Shown here: one piece after another, positions 1-11,163 of the stretch
How the letters are laid out: every line of letters begins with the position of its first letter
How positions within the stretch are numbered: position 1 is the first letter of the stretch
NCBI RefSeq assembly: GCF_016695175.1
Contig: NZ_CP068023.1
Coordinates: 3,944,501-4,008,500 of the forward strand
Origin: Pseudoalteromonas sp. GCY
GTDB lineage: Bacteria; Pseudomonadota; Gammaproteobacteria; Enterobacterales; Alteromonadaceae
Direction of reading: 5' to 3'
Length of the DNA stretch: 64,000 bases
Position numbers and translations under genes: made by a program
Notes under the pieces: model-generated
The model's database searches: none
The model's input: the letters and a program-made list of their open reading frames with translations, nothing else
What the model was told of the DNA's origin: nothing

Positions 1-482
1 GTGGCAGTGCTTGGCGTTGAATAACGAGGAGCAGTGGGTGTTGAAGGCTCACTTGCTATCATCGCCGTTAATTTAGGTCTTTCTTGTGTCACCACCAATG
101 TTGTCGCTAACGATTCGTTGGGTGCTTGCAACATAATCAACGGCTGATCTGCAAATGCCTTTGCCGCAACCACATTGTCAGGTCGGTTAAATTCAACCTG
201 ATACTCGCCGTCTTGATCGATACTTACTTTCGCCCAGAATGGCTTCGACTCTATGGTTTCGTGGTCGTCATAGCCCACTTCATACAAGTCGGTGTAACGC
301 ATTTTGACCGCATACTCCCCTTTTGCTAAGTCCAACTCTCGCACTTTGGAGAAGAATGAGTGTTCAATGGTTTTATCATCAACTTGCAAGGGAATAATTT
401 CTTCAGGAAAACTTAGCAACGCAGCCTGTGAAAGCGGTGACAACAGTAAAACAGCGGTCGCAAGCGTATATTTTAAGCGCAT
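1..482 (-). CDS. DUF2057 (UPF0319/YccT-like) secreted protein, partial
   Basis: The minus strand is open from an ATG at 482 to the window edge, so the C-terminus is missing; about 160 residues are visible. The ATG is preceded by AAGGAG at a good distance. The N-terminus is a signal peptide (MRLKYTLATAVLLLSPLSQA). It is followed by a beta-rich stretch with the DUF2057 pattern: a short predicted strand, 'VDDKTIEH', then 'LDLAKGEYAVKMRY'. E. coli YccT/CsgI of this family is periplasmic and affects curli. The function here is unproven. The family assignment comes from recognising the pattern, not from a search. Confidence 0.7.
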   Translation of the reverse strand, partial: MRLKYTLATAVLLLSPLSQAALLSFPEEIIPLQVDDKTIEHSFFSKVRELDLAKGEYAVKMRYTDLYEVGYDDHETIESKPFWAKVSIDQDGEYQVEFNRPDNVVAAKAFADQPLIMLQAPNESLATTLVVTQERPKLTAMIASEPSTPTAPRYSTPSTA

Positions 483-654
483 CTATTCACTCCTTCGTGA
501 GTACCAAATCATTATACCTTGATGAGATTACTGCATACCTGCTTATATCTCTACCCTTTTAATTGATGCGCTTTAGAATAAGGCATCAAATCTATTGAGT
601 CTCCTTGAGAGTTAGCTATGCTAGAGCAATTCAATATGCAGATAAGGAAGGACC

Positions 655-1026
655 ATGAGTTCAGAAACTATTTTTACCAAAATTATTAATCGAGAGATCC
701 CAGCAGACATCGTTTACGAAGATGAACAAGCACTCGCGTTTAGAGACATTAATCCACAAGCACCATTTCACGTCTTGGTTATTCCTAAAACAGCAATTGC
801 GACCATCAACGACGTGACTGAAGAAAATGCTCATCTTGTTGGTCATTTGTATGTTGTTGCCGCCAAATTAGCGAAAGAGCACGGCTTTGCAGAAGATGGT
901 TATCGTGTAGTGATGAACTGTAATGATCACGGTGGTCAAACCGTATATCACCTTCATCTACATGTATTAGCTGGAAAAGAAATGGGCTGGCCGCCTTATC
1001 AAAATACGAAAAAAGTACCAATTTAG
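655..1026 (+). CDS. hinT: HIT family purine nucleoside phosphoramidase (HinT)
   Basis: A 123-residue single-domain histidine triad protein, close to the 119 residues of E. coli HinT. The catalytic triad motif HLHLHVLAG lies near the C-terminus (about residues 100-108), and the N-terminal [20 protein letters not shown] is typical of HinT. The family hydrolyses AMP-lysine and other nucleoside phosphoramidates in the cytosol. The start at 655 has a strong AAGGAAGG ribosome site just upstream. It is monocistronic, divergent from the DUF2057 gene. Confidence 0.93.
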   Translation: MSSETIFTKIINREIPADIVYEDEQALAFRDINPQAPFHVLVIPKTAIATINDVTEENAHLVGHLYVVAAKLAKEHGFAEDGYRVVMNCNDHGGQTVYHLHLHVLAGKEMGWPPYQNTKKVPI

Positions 1027-1254
1027 ATTATTCTCTGTTAAGCAATGTAAATGAGTAAGTTATTAACGAAAATCGTTAAAAGCTTACTTATTTCAACAAA
1101 TTACATTTAAATACATATTCTGTACATAATTTCGATTTATTATTTCACTTTGTTATATAGCGGATTTCTCTATCTTGTACTAAAAATTCTAATACAAAAG
1201 GTCTGAATCCCATGTTAGCATTGAGAAATCGGAAAAATTAGAGTGTGTCCTAAA

Positions 1255-1911
1255 ATGAGCAGTAGTGCTTTTTTGTTATTAGATAAAGAACCGGTTAACA
1301 CCATTGGTATCAATGTGTTACAACCTTTGTTAAAAACTCAGGGGTTGGATGTTACGACTGGAACTGATATCTCAGATGTGCCTGAAGGCACTCGATTACT
1401 TTTCATCGAAACCGCAGTGAACGATTCTTGGGGTAAATTAAAAGAACAACTAGTCAACCTCAAAGTTAAATGCGATATCGTACTATTCAACTTAGATGAA
1501 AATCCGGAGCTGGCCAATCGTGCGCTGCTAAGCGGGATTCGTGGTGTATTCTACACGACAGATAATGCCGACGTGCTAATGAAAGGGATCCGTTTGTTGC
1601 TTGAAGATCAACTGTGGTATCGCCGTGACGTGATGTGTAATGTGTTAAATCGCATGCTGCAATTTAATAAAGATGCATTACATAAACTAACCGAAGGTGA
1701 TATCGAACCTGTGAAACTCACTAAGCGAGAAAAAGCAATTATCGCGCTGATGAGTAAAGGTGCGAAAAACAAAGAGATCGCTGAAGAGCTAAATATCAGT
1801 CCACATACGGTGAAAACGCATTTGTACAGTGCATTTCGTAAAACCAAATGTCGTAACCGTATCGAACTCCTTTCGTGGGCTCAGCAGAATATTCCTGACG
1901 AGATCCGCTAA
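1255..1911 (+). CDS. CsgD/VpsT-like LuxR-family transcriptional regulator
   Basis: About 218 residues. The N-terminal receiver-like half (about residues 5-125) lacks a normal phosphorylation pocket. The C-terminal half (about 150-215) is a LuxR-type helix-turn-helix with 'LTKREKAIIALMSKGAKNKE' and 'ISPHTVKTHLY'. At the receiver-HTH junction it reads 'LEDQLWYRRDV', the place where VpsT/CsgD proteins carry the W[FLM][TS]R motif; VpsT uses it to bind cyclic di-GMP. The ATG at 1255 is used, although an in-frame GTG at 1243 is possible. The next gene, about 150 bp on, is a hybrid histidine kinase, so the two may work together. Biofilm or matrix control is likely by family. Confidence 0.8.
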   Translation: MSSSAFLLLDKEPVNTIGINVLQPLLKTQGLDVTTGTDISDVPEGTRLLFIETAVNDSWGKLKEQLVNLKVKCDIVLFNLDENPELANRALLSGIRGVFYTTDNADVLMKGIRLLLEDQLWYRRDVMCNVLNRMLQFNKDALHKLTEGDIEPVKLTKREKAIIALMSKGAKNKEIAEELNISPHTVKTHLYSAFRKTKCRNRIELLSWAQQNIPDEIR

Positions 1912-2062
1912 GCTTCATATGTCTTTAACCTGCTGACGTAAGTTGGCGGGGAAAGACAACGCTGACATCGCGATATCGAGGCTTCAGCTTCATACAGGCT
2001 TTACTGCCTTGGCGAATACCTCTATGCTAAGTTTTTTCGCAACTGAAAGCAGCCTTAGGTAC

Positions 2063-4222
2063 ATGCTCGACCCAAAAACCCTCTACCTAACTAGTCTCGT
2101 CATGACGGCAATGATGGCGCTCCTTACCTTTTTAACGTGGCGAGCAAATAAAAGCACACCCGGAACGCTGCTCTATATTTTTTACCCTTTGGTTTTGCTC
2201 TGTGCGATTTCTTCCTTTGCATTACACGGCTATTTTGACAACTGGGAAACTATTCCCATTGCTAATACCTTGCTGTTCGCGGCTTCCATTATCCACTGCA
2301 TGGCGATAAGGCAATTTTTAGGGATTAAAGGCCCATCCTTTAAAGTGTTTCTCGGCGTTACTGCTGGGCTTTTCATTTTGTTGATGTACAGCAGTATTTT
2401 CTCACCAAATTTGAGAGATAGGATCCTTATCTCGGACTTACAACACTTAGCTGAAGCGACACTCCTGCTCTATTTCTTTAGCCGCTTTGCACGAAATAAA
2501 TACCCTAACGGCAGCATAGTCTATATCACTATTTTACTTATTATATTAGTGATCTTTACTGGCAGAACCCTATTAATGGGAGAAGTAACGCATTTCACGC
2601 TTTTCAAAGAGAACTGGTTTACCATCACTATTTTCTTCAATGGCGTCCTTGCCCCTATTTTTTATGCCACGGGCATGGCGCTGTTATGTAACGAGCAAAG
2701 AGAACAAAACCTTAATAAACTGGCATTAAAGGCACAACAAGACCTTGAGCTACGCGGCATGTTTTTATCAACGATCAGTCATGAGATACGAACTCCGCTT
2801 AACGGTATCTTGGGTAGCGCCCAACTGGTATTGGGACGCACCAAAGATAGTCGCAACAAGGCCTACTGTGAGGCCATCGTAAACTCGGCTGAATCGTTAA
2901 ACTTACTGATTGATAAAGTACTAGACTACGCCAGTTTGGAGCAAAGTGATGAAGCCTTATACGAAGAGGACGTTGAGCTTAGAAGTTGGCTACAAAACCT
3001 TTGCTTATTGTTAAGCCCGCTTGCCGAGCAAAAGAAGCTGCACTTTGAACTGGTGTACGAACTGCCCGATCAGGTGTGCTATTACTTTGACCAACAAAAG
3101 CTGAGACAAATTCTTATCAACCTTGTTGGTAATGCCATTAAGTTCACCGACAAAGGGGAGGTAAAGCTCAAAGTTGAGATTTTAAAAGACCAACAAATTG
3201 AGCATAAAGTGCGTTTTAGTATCACGGACTCAGGGCCAGGTATTGATAGTGAAGATATTAATAAGCTGACCGAGCCGTACGTACAAAGTAGTGCAGGTAA
3301 AGTTAAGGGTGGTACCGGCTTGGGGCTTGCCATTACCAGTCGCCTACTCAACCGTCTGAATTCACAGCTAAATATCCAAAGTGAGCTTAACAAAGGCAGT
3401 ACATTTAGTTTTGATTTACTGCTAAACATTGGCGAACTGAGCTTAGTGGAGCAGCGTCCGCAGCACGATAACTGTATCACCGGTTTAAAAGTACTGTTGG
3501 TAGAAGACCTAGATCTCAACCAAAAAATCGCTATTGAGTTTATGGCAGAAGATGAGCATAAGGTTAAATTGGCAACCAATGGCAAAAGCGCCATCGAGAT
3601 GCTAATACAGCATCATTTCGATGTGGTGTTGTTAGACATGAACTTACCCGATCTTTCCGGGCAAGAAGTATTAAAGCAGCTACAAAATTGTGAGCATAAA
3701 AACAAACGCACTCCTTTCCTAGCCTTTACCGCAAGCCTTAGTCCTGACGAGGTTAAAGAATATTTGGCGCTTGGTATTCGCGATATTGTTGGCAAACCGA
3801 TAAAGCAAGAAAAATTACGCCAAGCGCTTAGTGAGTCACAGTCTCCGAAAAAGGCCAGTGTGAGCGTGGAATTGCCCGATATCCTATATGATGAAACGGC
3901 TGTAAACGCCCTAAAGTCAGGATTTAGTGAGGATGAAGTCTCTTCGATTTACAATGAATTTGTGTTGTCAGCCCGCAATAAACTCATCCATATTCAGCAG
4001 TTATTGGAACAGGACACAGATCAATGTATCAGGCAGCTTCACCGCCAAGCCAGCACCGCCTTACAACTCGGGTTTAATCGCTATGGTTCAAATTTGAAAA
4101 AAGCAGAACGCCGCTTACTGGATGGCAAATCTTGCCATGATGAACTCACAGAAGCCATGACGCTATGGCAAGACAGTCTCGCGGCCTACCTTCAGTTTGT
4201 CCGCAAAGAGGCTATGGGTTAA
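2063..4222 (+). CDS. hybrid histidine kinase (membrane sensor, HisKA, HATPase, receiver, Hpt-like tail)
   Basis: About 719 residues from the ATG at 2063. The frame is open upstream to a TTG at 1943, but the 2063 ATG has an AGG upstream and gives the usual short tail before the first membrane helix (MLDPKTLYLTSLV). Six or seven predicted helices fill about residues 5-225 with no periplasmic domain. HisKA follows with 'STISHEIRTPLNGILG', then an HATPase with the N box 'NLVGNAIKFTDKG' and G box 'GTGLGLAI'. A receiver domain has 'LLVED' and phosphoacceptor 'VVLLDMNLPDLSG'. The last 110 residues look Hpt-like with a candidate His in 'QLHRQAS'. It probably phosphorelays with the upstream CsgD-like regulator or with an unlinked partner. 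Confidence 0.88.
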   Translation: MLDPKTLYLTSLVMTAMMALLTFLTWRANKSTPGTLLYIFYPLVLLCAISSFALHGYFDNWETIPIANTLLFAASIIHCMAIRQFLGIKGPSFKVFLGVTAGLFILLMYSSIFSPNLRDRILISDLQHLAEATLLLYFFSRFARNKYPNGSIVYITILLIILVIFTGRTLLMGEVTHFTLFKENWFTITIFFNGVLAPIFYATGMALLCNEQREQNLNKLALKAQQDLELRGMFLSTISHEIRTPLNGILGSAQLVLGRTKDSRNKAYCEAIVNSAESLNLLIDKVLDYASLEQSDEALYEEDVELRSWLQNLCLLLSPLAEQKKLHFELVYELPDQVCYYFDQQKLRQILINLVGNAIKFTDKGEVKLKVEILKDQQIEHKVRFSITDSGPGIDSEDINKLTEPYVQSSAGKVKGGTGLGLAITSRLLNRLNSQLNIQSELNKGSTFSFDLLLNIGELSLVEQRPQHDNCITGLKVLLVEDLDLNQKIAIEFMAEDEHKVKLATNGKSAIEMLIQHHFDVVLLDMNLPDLSGQEVLKQLQNCEHKNKRTPFLAFTASLSPDEVKEYLALGIRDIVGKPIKQEKLRQALSESQSPKKASVSVELPDILYDETAVNALKSGFSEDEVSSIYNEFVLSARNKLIHIQQLLEQDTDQCIRQLHRQASTALQLGFNRYGSNLKKAERRLLDGKSCHDELTEAMTLWQDSLAAYLQFVRKEAMG

Positions 4223-4354
4223 GCGTCATTAAACGCATGTTGTTCGACATCATAATAAAACTTGTTCATGCTTAGTAAGCATTTACATTAACGCTAATTT
4301 AACCGAGGCAAACCGCTCGCCTTGGGCAATAACTATAAAATTAAGGGAACATCT

Positions 4355-7300
4355 ATGTCATTTTTTAAATCACCATTAGCCATTGCTATTGGTGCTGCTG
4401 TGATTGGTTTGACTCAGCCAGCCAGCGCTGATGATGCCGTTACAGCCACGCAAACAGAAGAGAAGTCAACCAAAGGCTGGGATGTGCTCAACCCACCAGG
4501 TGAAAAGCAAACCATCACCATCGATACCAACGAAACCACATGGAGTAACTTAGATGTTAGCCCTGATGGTAAAAGCATCGTCTTTGATATGCTTGGCGAC
4601 CTTTACATCATGCCAATTGGCGGTGGTAAAGCAACAGCCTTAACATCCGACATGGGCTGGAACATTCAACCTAAGTTTTCGCCTGATGGTAAACACATCG
4701 CATTTATCTCCGACCGCGCAGGTGGCGATAATCTGTGGGTGATGGACGTGGATGGCCAAAACCTGCGTCAGGTGTCAAAAGAAGTGAATAATATTGTTCA
4801 CAACCCTGCATGGTCGCCTGATGGTCAATACATTGCAGTTAAGCAAGGTCAAGTAACGGGGCGTACCATACCAGGTGGCTCTATTCGTATGTATCACATC
4901 AGCGGTGGTAAAGGCGTGTTGGTCCGCGAGCGTCTACATGGTGCAAAATCGCAAAAGAACGTTGCAGAGCCTGCTTTTTCTCACGATGGCAAGAAAATCT
5001 ATTACTCAGTTGATGCTACCTCTGGCGTGCGCTGGGAATATAACAAAAACTCGCTCGACGCTGTTTTCGAAATTCGTAGTTGGGATTTAGCAACCGGTGA
5101 AGAAGAGACCGTGATCCGTGGTGCTGGCGGTGCTATTCGTCCAACCGTAAGTCCTGATGGTAAATCTATTGCGTTTGTTAAACGCGAAGATAACGGCAAT
5201 GAAATGATCGGTGCTTTGTATATTAAAGATTTACACTCTGGCGTCGAAACTCGTGTTTATGCTGGCCTTGATCGCGATTTACAAGAAGCCAATGGCGCAC
5301 ATGGTAACACGCCTTCTTTTGCTTACACGCCGGATGGTAAATCTCTCGTTTTTTGGGCGAAAGGGGTATTCAACCGCGTCAATATTGCATCGCACGAGGT
5401 CAACGTCATCCCTACTCGCGTTGTCGCTGAAAAACAAATCACACCGGCACTACGCTTTGCGGTAGATGTCGCGCCTGACACCTTTAAAGTCAAACTTGCA
5501 CGCTGGTCTCAAATTTCTCCTGATGGTGAAACTGCACTATTCCAAGCGCTTGGCTACCTTTACGTAAAAGACATTGCGTCAGGCAAAGTAAAACGCCTCA
5601 CTAAGCAAACCGACCACTTTGAGTTCTACCCAAGCTATTCTCGCGATGGCAAGTCTATCGTTTACACAACTTGGAGTGATAAAGATTTAGGCGCAATACG
5701 TGTTGTATCTGCAAACGGTGGTAAAGGTAAAGTGATCACCCAAGAACCCGGTCACTATATCTCACCTAGCTTTTCACCAAATGGCAAAAATGTGCTATTT
5801 AAAAAGGTAACCGGTGGCTACTTGCTAAGCGGTGACTGGTCAATGCATCCAGGTATTTATCTAGTTAATGCTAACGGCGGTGAAGCAAAACGCATTATTA
5901 AAAGCGGTGACAATCCGCACTTTGGAGCAGACTCTGAGCGCATTTACTTCTCAACCATGAGTGATGAAACACATCGCGAACTAAAAAGTGTTAACCTCAA
6001 TGGTCAAGAAGAACGTAGCCACTTCAAAGGTGATTACGTCTTTGACTTTAAAGTCTCTCCAAATGGTCAATACGTTGCGTTTATCGAGCATTTCAATACG
6101 TTTGTTGCACCTTTTACCAGTACAGGTAAAACCCTATCAATTAACAAGGGTGAGAAAGCTTTCCCAGTTAAGCAAGTGTCAAAGTACTCTGGTGACTTCC
6201 TAAATTGGAAAGCGGACAGCAGCGCGCTAACTTGGGCATTTGGTCCCACACTTTATCAGCGCAAACTGACTGATACTTTCGCTTTCGTCGATGGTGCATC
6301 TGACAACACCGACGAGCTAACCGCTGAAGGCATCGACTTGAGTTTTGAGCAAAAAGCAGATAAGCCTGAAGGTATGATTGCGCTAGTTGGCGGTAAAGTA
6401 GTGACCATGCGTAACGCTGAGAACGAACAAGAAATCATCGACAATGGTGTGATCCTAATCAAAGAGAATCGAATCGTTGCAGTCGGTAAGCAAGGTGAAC
6501 TAGACGTTCCTAGCACAGCTAAAGTAATGGATATTAGCGGTAAAACCGTGATCCCAGGCCTTATCGATGCTCACGCACATGGCAGTTACGGTAGTTATAA
6601 CCTACAGCCACAGCAAAACTGGAATCAGTATTCTAATCTTAGCTTTGGTGTAACGACTATCCATGATCCATCAAATAACTCTGCCGAGGTATTTTCTATG
6701 GCAGAACTACAAAGAACGGGTTTAACGGTCGCGCCACGCACCTATTCTGTTGGACGTATTTTATATGCTGGCCACGCGCCGGGTTATAAAACACCAATCA
6801 GTAACCTTGAAGACGCAGAGTTCCACGTTAAACGCCTAAAAGACGCTGGTGCTATTTCAGTGAAGAGTTACAACCACCCTCGCCGTGAGACACGTCAGCA
6901 AGTATTGGAAGCGGCGAAGAACATGGAAATCATGGTTGTGCCTGAAGGTGGTTCAAAATTCCAACACAACATGAACATGATAGTCGATGGTCACACCGGT
7001 GTTGAACATGCCCTACCGATCCCGAATATTTACTCTGATATCGAACAAATGTGGGGACAAACAAACGTTGGCTTTACGCCAACTTTCGTTGTTGCCTACG
7101 GCGGCATCTCTGGCGAAGAATACTGGTATCAACACACTAATGTATGGGAAAACGAGCGCTTGATGAGCTTCGTTCCTGAGTATGTGGTAAAGCCAAGATC
7201 AATTCGTCCAAGCAAAGCACCTGAGCGTCACTATAACCATATCAATGTCGCTAAAACTGCGAAACAGCTTCGCGATAAGGGTGTTACTGTACACATTGGT

Positions 7301-7693
7301 GCTCACGGTCAACGTGAAGGTCTAGCAGCACATTGGGAATTATGGTCAATGGCACAAGGCGGCTTTACACCTTGGCAGGCGCTTCGCAGCGGTACAATCG
7401 ATGGTGCCAGATATTTAGGTATGGACCGTGACCTTGGTACAATCGAACAAGGAAAACTAGCCGATCTTGCCATCATTGATGGTGACGTGCTGTCTAACAT
7501 CCGTGATTCAGAGAAAGTTGCCTACACCGTTATCAATGGCCGTATCTACGAAGCGGCAACCATGAATGAAATCGGCAACTATGACAATAAACGTCAGCCT
7601 TTCTTCTTTGAAAATGGCGCGCAAACCCAAATGCACCCAGCAACGGCTGAGTATATGGAAGAAAAGGCCCATACCTATCATTGGAAACACTAA
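4355..7693 (+). CDS. secreted amidohydrolase with N-terminal PD40/TolB-like beta-propeller
   Basis: About 1112 residues starting at ATG 4355, which has AAGGGA eight bases upstream and begins a signal peptide ending near ASA. Residues about 50-660 contain repeated 'SPDGK' blades (for example 'FSPDGKHIAFISDRAGG'), the signature of TolB/WD40-like PD40 propellers. Residues about 680-1080 form an amidohydrolase barrel with 'PGLIDAHAHGSYG' (HxH metal ligands), a later 'SYNHPRR', 'GHTGVEHAL' and 'VHIGAHGQREG'. The family is exported and the natural substrate is unknown; related proteins are often named Xaa-Pro dipeptidase or imidazolonepropionase-like. It is monocistronic and ends at a strong terminator. 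Confidence 0.88.
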   Translation: MSFFKSPLAIAIGAAVIGLTQPASADDAVTATQTEEKSTKGWDVLNPPGEKQTITIDTNETTWSNLDVSPDGKSIVFDMLGDLYIMPIGGGKATALTSDMGWNIQPKFSPDGKHIAFISDRAGGDNLWVMDVDGQNLRQVSKEVNNIVHNPAWSPDGQYIAVKQGQVTGRTIPGGSIRMYHISGGKGVLVRERLHGAKSQKNVAEPAFSHDGKKIYYSVDATSGVRWEYNKNSLDAVFEIRSWDLATGEEETVIRGAGGAIRPTVSPDGKSIAFVKREDNGNEMIGALYIKDLHSGVETRVYAGLDRDLQEANGAHGNTPSFAYTPDGKSLVFWAKGVFNRVNIASHEVNVIPTRVVAEKQITPALRFAVDVAPDTFKVKLARWSQISPDGETALFQALGYLYVKDIASGKVKRLTKQTDHFEFYPSYSRDGKSIVYTTWSDKDLGAIRVVSANGGKGKVITQEPGHYISPSFSPNGKNVLFKKVTGGYLLSGDWSMHPGIYLVNANGGEAKRIIKSGDNPHFGADSERIYFSTMSDETHRELKSVNLNGQEERSHFKGDYVFDFKVSPNGQYVAFIEHFNTFVAPFTSTGKTLSINKGEKAFPVKQVSKYSGDFLNWKADSSALTWAFGPTLYQRKLTDTFAFVDGASDNTDELTAEGIDLSFEQKADKPEGMIALVGGKVVTMRNAENEQEIIDNGVILIKENRIVAVGKQGELDVPSTAKVMDISGKTVIPGLIDAHAHGSYGSYNLQPQQNWNQYSNLSFGVTTIHDPSNNSAEVFSMAELQRTGLTVAPRTYSVGRILYAGHAPGYKTPISNLEDAEFHVKRLKDAGAISVKSYNHPRRETRQQVLEAAKNMEIMVVPEGGSKFQHNMNMIVDGHTGVEHALPIPNIYSDIEQMWGQTNVGFTPTFVVAYGGISGEEYWYQHTNVWENERLMSFVPEYVVKPRSIRPSKAPERHYNHINVAKTAKQLRDKGVTVHIGAHGQREGLAAHWELWSMAQGGFTPWQALRSGTIDGARYLGMDRDLGTIEQGKLADLAIIDGDVLSNIRDSEKVAYTVINGRIYEAATMNEIGNYDNKRQPFFFENGAQTQMHPATAEYMEEKAHTYHWKH

Positions 7694-7730
7694 CACGTAG
7701 CACGATTGAAGAGTGAAACGTTAAGTTTAC

Positions 7731-7769
7731 AAGCCCGGCTATCTAGATAGCCGGGTTTTTTATTTTTTG
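7731..7769 (+). terminator. intrinsic terminator after the amidohydrolase gene
   Basis: A perfect 22-nt palindrome (CCCGGCTATC-TAG-type arms, 7734-7755) is followed immediately by a T-rich tract. It lies 40 bp after the amidohydrolase stop codon. Confidence 0.92.
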
Positions 7770-7835
7770 TCTAGATCTTAATCAATACTGTTCTATGCTG
7801 TTATAGGTACTTCCATAGCAACAGGGAATTAGGTT

Positions 7836-10800
7836 ATGTCTGGGTTTTCGCAATTCTTTAACTCTCTTAATTTAACTAAAAAGCTGATTTTTGCATTTCT
7901 AATCGTCGCGCTCGTGCCATTGATAGTAATTATTTCCATCGCACTCAATACCGCATCGAATGCCATGACAGCGCAAGTATATTCACAACTTGGTGCCGTT
8001 AGTGAGATCAAAAAAAGCGCGGTTAATCGCTACTTTAAGACCGTTGAGGATAAACTCGATGCCTTTACGGCAAACCCATTGCTTCCTGTGATTGCACAAG
8101 AGTTTATTACCAGCTTTCCTAGCGCTCAGGCCGATATTAACTATGCCAAATTATCTCGATTTTATGATGAAGTGTTCGTACCTAAATTCAATCAAGAAAA
8201 TCCCGAAGATACGAGCACAGCAAAGCTACTTAGTGACATTTCAGAGTCTGGGCTTGCGCTGCAAGCACGTTACTTAGCAAGCAACCCCTACCCAGTTGGT
8301 GAAAAGTACAAATTTTTTGAAACCGGTCACTTAGATAGTTATGACCTTGCTCACCGCAGTTACCATCCATATATGCTTAATATCGCCGACATTTATGAGT
8401 TTTACGATATCTTTATCATCGACCCTAGTAATGGAAATATTGTCTATTCTGTATTTAAAGAGGTTGATTTTGCCACGTCACTGGAATCGGGTCCTTATGC
8501 CAATAGTAATCTAGCTGCTCTTTATCGAGAACTGAAGGACTCAGCAGATCCGACAATCAGCGCTTTCGCAGACTACAAACAATACCTCCCCTCCTATAAT
8601 GCACCCGCTAGTTTTATTGCCAAACCTATCGTGGTGAATGGCCAAACCGTTGCAATTGTAGCTGCACAGCTATCTATTGATGCCATCAATGCCATTATGA
8701 CCGAGCGAGAAGGCTTAGGAGAAAGTGGTGAAACCTACCTAGTCGGTCCCGAAGGACTTATGCGTTCAGACTCCTTCTTAGATCCACAACATCATTCCGT
8801 GGTGAATTCATTTCGATACCCTGAGCGCGGCAAAGTGGCAACATTTGCTGTCTCTCAAGCATTAAATAATCAATCTGGACAACAGGTTATTGAGGACTAT
8901 AACGGCGAAGCCGTGTTATCCGCCTATACACCAGTAAAAGTCTTTAATACCCGTTGGGCACTGCTTGCTGAAATAGACGAAGCGGAAGCATTTGCTCCCG
9001 TTACCTCGCTCTCTCAATACCTGATGATTATTTTGGCGGTTACTATAGTGTTAGTGCTAATCGTCGCTTATTGGTTCTCAAAAACGCTCACCAAACCTGT
9101 TCACGAGTTGGTAGAAACCATGAAATCAGTTGAACAGGAAGGTAACTTTTCATTGCGAGCGCCCATTCGTAGTCATGATGAAATAGGCAACAGTGCACAG
9201 GCATTTAATTCACTACTGGATGCCTTACAGCTTTCTATCACAGAGGCTAATCGCGTCATGAATCAAATGGCCTCGGGCAAGTTTGACGACCGCATCAAAG
9301 TACCGTGTCGGGGCGAGCTAGAAACCCTAAAAGAAGCCACTAACCACTGTGCCAATACGTTAAGTCGAGCTATTTCTGAGCTGAATGAAATTTCGATTGA
9401 TATGGCAAATGGTCGCTTCGATACCAAACTTAATGCCCCCATGTCAGGTGACTTAGAAAAGCTCAAAAATAATATTAACGATTCTTTGGCATCGATTAAT
9501 TCGACTATGAACGGTATTGTTCATGTGATGACCAATATTGAGCAAGGTAACTTTAAGGAACAAGTCACCGTGCCCGCTAAAGGAAAATTAGCGCAACTTA
9601 AAGATTCGGTAAATAATTCCGTACGCAGCCTTAGCAGTGCGATTGACGGTATCAGCACGATTATGTCTGCGCTACGCCAAGGCGACTTTTCTGCGCAACT
9701 TGATGCCCCTCTCGCTGGCCAATTGGATACCTTAAAACAAGATATCAACTCCAGCATGGCAAACCTAGACAGAGTAATGAAAGAGATAGGCACAGTGATG
9801 GCTGGCGTCAGCAACGGCGACTTTAAACAACAAGTGGACGTGGCGGCAACGGGTCAGCTCGCGCAACTTAAAGATAATATCAATGCTTCTGTGACCGCCG
9901 TTGATGTTGCTATCTCGGAAATCTCTACGGTGATGATGGCTATTAGCCATGGTCGATTTGACCGCACCATTCAATCTGCGATGTCTGGCCAGCTCGATAA
10001 TCTCAAAGGTGATATTAACCGTTCGGTCGAAAACCTCAATCAAGTCATTGAAGAACTCGGCAGCGTAATGGGCGCAATGTCCGAAGGAGACTTTAGTCAA
10101 AAAATAGAGTTGCCATTACAAGGTCAACTGCAGCAGCTTAAAGAGAACGTAAATGACTCGACTTTACAGGTCTCTGGGGCTATCTCCGAAGTCAGCAGTG
10201 TGTTGGCTAACGTTGCTCAAGGTGACTTAAGTAATCAAGTAAAGGGTGAATATTTTGGCGTGTTTAAGTCTCTTCAGAATGACACCAATACCACAATTAA
10301 AAAACTCACCAGTGTAATCGAAGGGATCCAAGCCGCAGCAAATTATGTTGCTCAAAGTGCCGGTGAAATAGCGGCGAGTAACACTGAAATCAGCCAACGC
10401 ACAGAAGAGCAAGCAGCAAACTTAGAAGAAGCCAGTGCCAGCACCGGCAATATGTTGGACGAACTCACTAAGGTTTCAAACCAATCTGGTGATGCCGTAG
10501 GACTGGCAACAAACGCAGAAAACATAGCCAAAGAAGGAGGCCGTTTATCTGCCCAAACCGTAGCTGCAATAATTGAAGTGAACAAAGCCAGTAAAGACAT
10601 TAATGAGATTGTATCGGTGATTGATGGACTTGCGTTTCAAACCAACCTGCTGGCACTAAATGCTGCCGTTGAAGCGGCACGAGCGGGAGAAAATGGCCGT
10701 GGCTTTGCTGTCGTTGCAAACGAAGTACGAGAGCTGGCAGGGCGTAGCGCGGCTTCAGCAAAGCAAATCAAAGAAATTATCTCAAACAGTAATCAAAAGG

Positions 10801-11138
10801 TAGAGCAAGGGACTGAACTTGCCAATAGTTCCGGTGAAAAGCTGCAACAAATCGTTGGTGCCGTGAGTGATGTAAATAACAACATCATTAAAATCAATGA
10901 GTCGACTTCAATGCAGCAACAAGCCATTAAAGAAGTGGATTTGGTGGTGCAAAGGCTAACGGATCTTATTCAAGAAAACTCTGCAATTACCGAAGAAACG
11001 ATGGCTGCGGCAAGACAAATGGCTGAGCAAGCCCATGAAATGCGCACCCAGTTGAGCTATTTCCGTTTATCAAAGAATGATTACAGCGCCACTGGCAGAG
11101 AAGGTGAATTGCTTGTGCATCAATATAATGCATCTTAG
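7836..11138 (+). CDS. methyl-accepting chemotaxis protein with a long HAMP chain
   Basis: An 1100-residue receptor. Membrane helix 1 is at about residues 15-37, followed by a large periplasmic dCache-like sensor (about 40-390) and helix 2 at about 394-415. A canonical HAMP follows, then eight HAMP-like units of about 46 residues, each with a 'G-x-F ... P-x-x-G-x-L-x-x-L-K' signature, spanning about residues 475-830. The signalling hairpin has its tip at '[19 protein letters not shown]' (about residue 930). No C-terminal receptor-methylase pentapeptide is seen. The ATG at 7836 has a GGGAATTAGG ribosome site. It passes ligand signals to CheA/CheW. No che genes are nearby, so it is an orphan receptor gene with an unknown ligand. 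Confidence 0.93.
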   Translation: MSGFSQFFNSLNLTKKLIFAFLIVALVPLIVIISIALNTASNAMTAQVYSQLGAVSEIKKSAVNRYFKTVEDKLDAFTANPLLPVIAQEFITSFPSAQADINYAKLSRFYDEVFVPKFNQENPEDTSTAKLLSDISESGLALQARYLASNPYPVGEKYKFFETGHLDSYDLAHRSYHPYMLNIADIYEFYDIFIIDPSNGNIVYSVFKEVDFATSLESGPYANSNLAALYRELKDSADPTISAFADYKQYLPSYNAPASFIAKPIVVNGQTVAIVAAQLSIDAINAIMTEREGLGESGETYLVGPEGLMRSDSFLDPQHHSVVNSFRYPERGKVATFAVSQALNNQSGQQVIEDYNGEAVLSAYTPVKVFNTRWALLAEIDEAEAFAPVTSLSQYLMIILAVTIVLVLIVAYWFSKTLTKPVHELVETMKSVEQEGNFSLRAPIRSHDEIGNSAQAFNSLLDALQLSITEANRVMNQMASGKFDDRIKVPCRGELETLKEATNHCANTLSRAISELNEISIDMANGRFDTKLNAPMSGDLEKLKNNINDSLASINSTMNGIVHVMTNIEQGNFKEQVTVPAKGKLAQLKDSVNNSVRSLSSAIDGISTIMSALRQGDFSAQLDAPLAGQLDTLKQDINSSMANLDRVMKEIGTVMAGVSNGDFKQQVDVAATGQLAQLKDNINASVTAVDVAISEISTVMMAISHGRFDRTIQSAMSGQLDNLKGDINRSVENLNQVIEELGSVMGAMSEGDFSQKIELPLQGQLQQLKENVNDSTLQVSGAISEVSSVLANVAQGDLSNQVKGEYFGVFKSLQNDTNTTIKKLTSVIEGIQAAANYVAQSAGEIAASNTEISQRTEEQAANLEEASASTGNMLDELTKVSNQSGDAVGLATNAENIAKEGGRLSAQTVAAIIEVNKASKDINEIVSVIDGLAFQTNLLALNAAVEAARAGENGRGFAVVANEVRELAGRSAASAKQIKEIISNSNQKVEQGTELANSSGEKLQQIVGAVSDVNNNIIKINESTSMQQQAIKEVDLVVQRLTDLIQENSAITEETMAAARQMAEQAHEMRTQLSYFRLSKNDYSATGREGELLVHQYNAS

Positions 11139-11163
11139 GGCCTGTTGAGTTTCGAGTTAGAGC

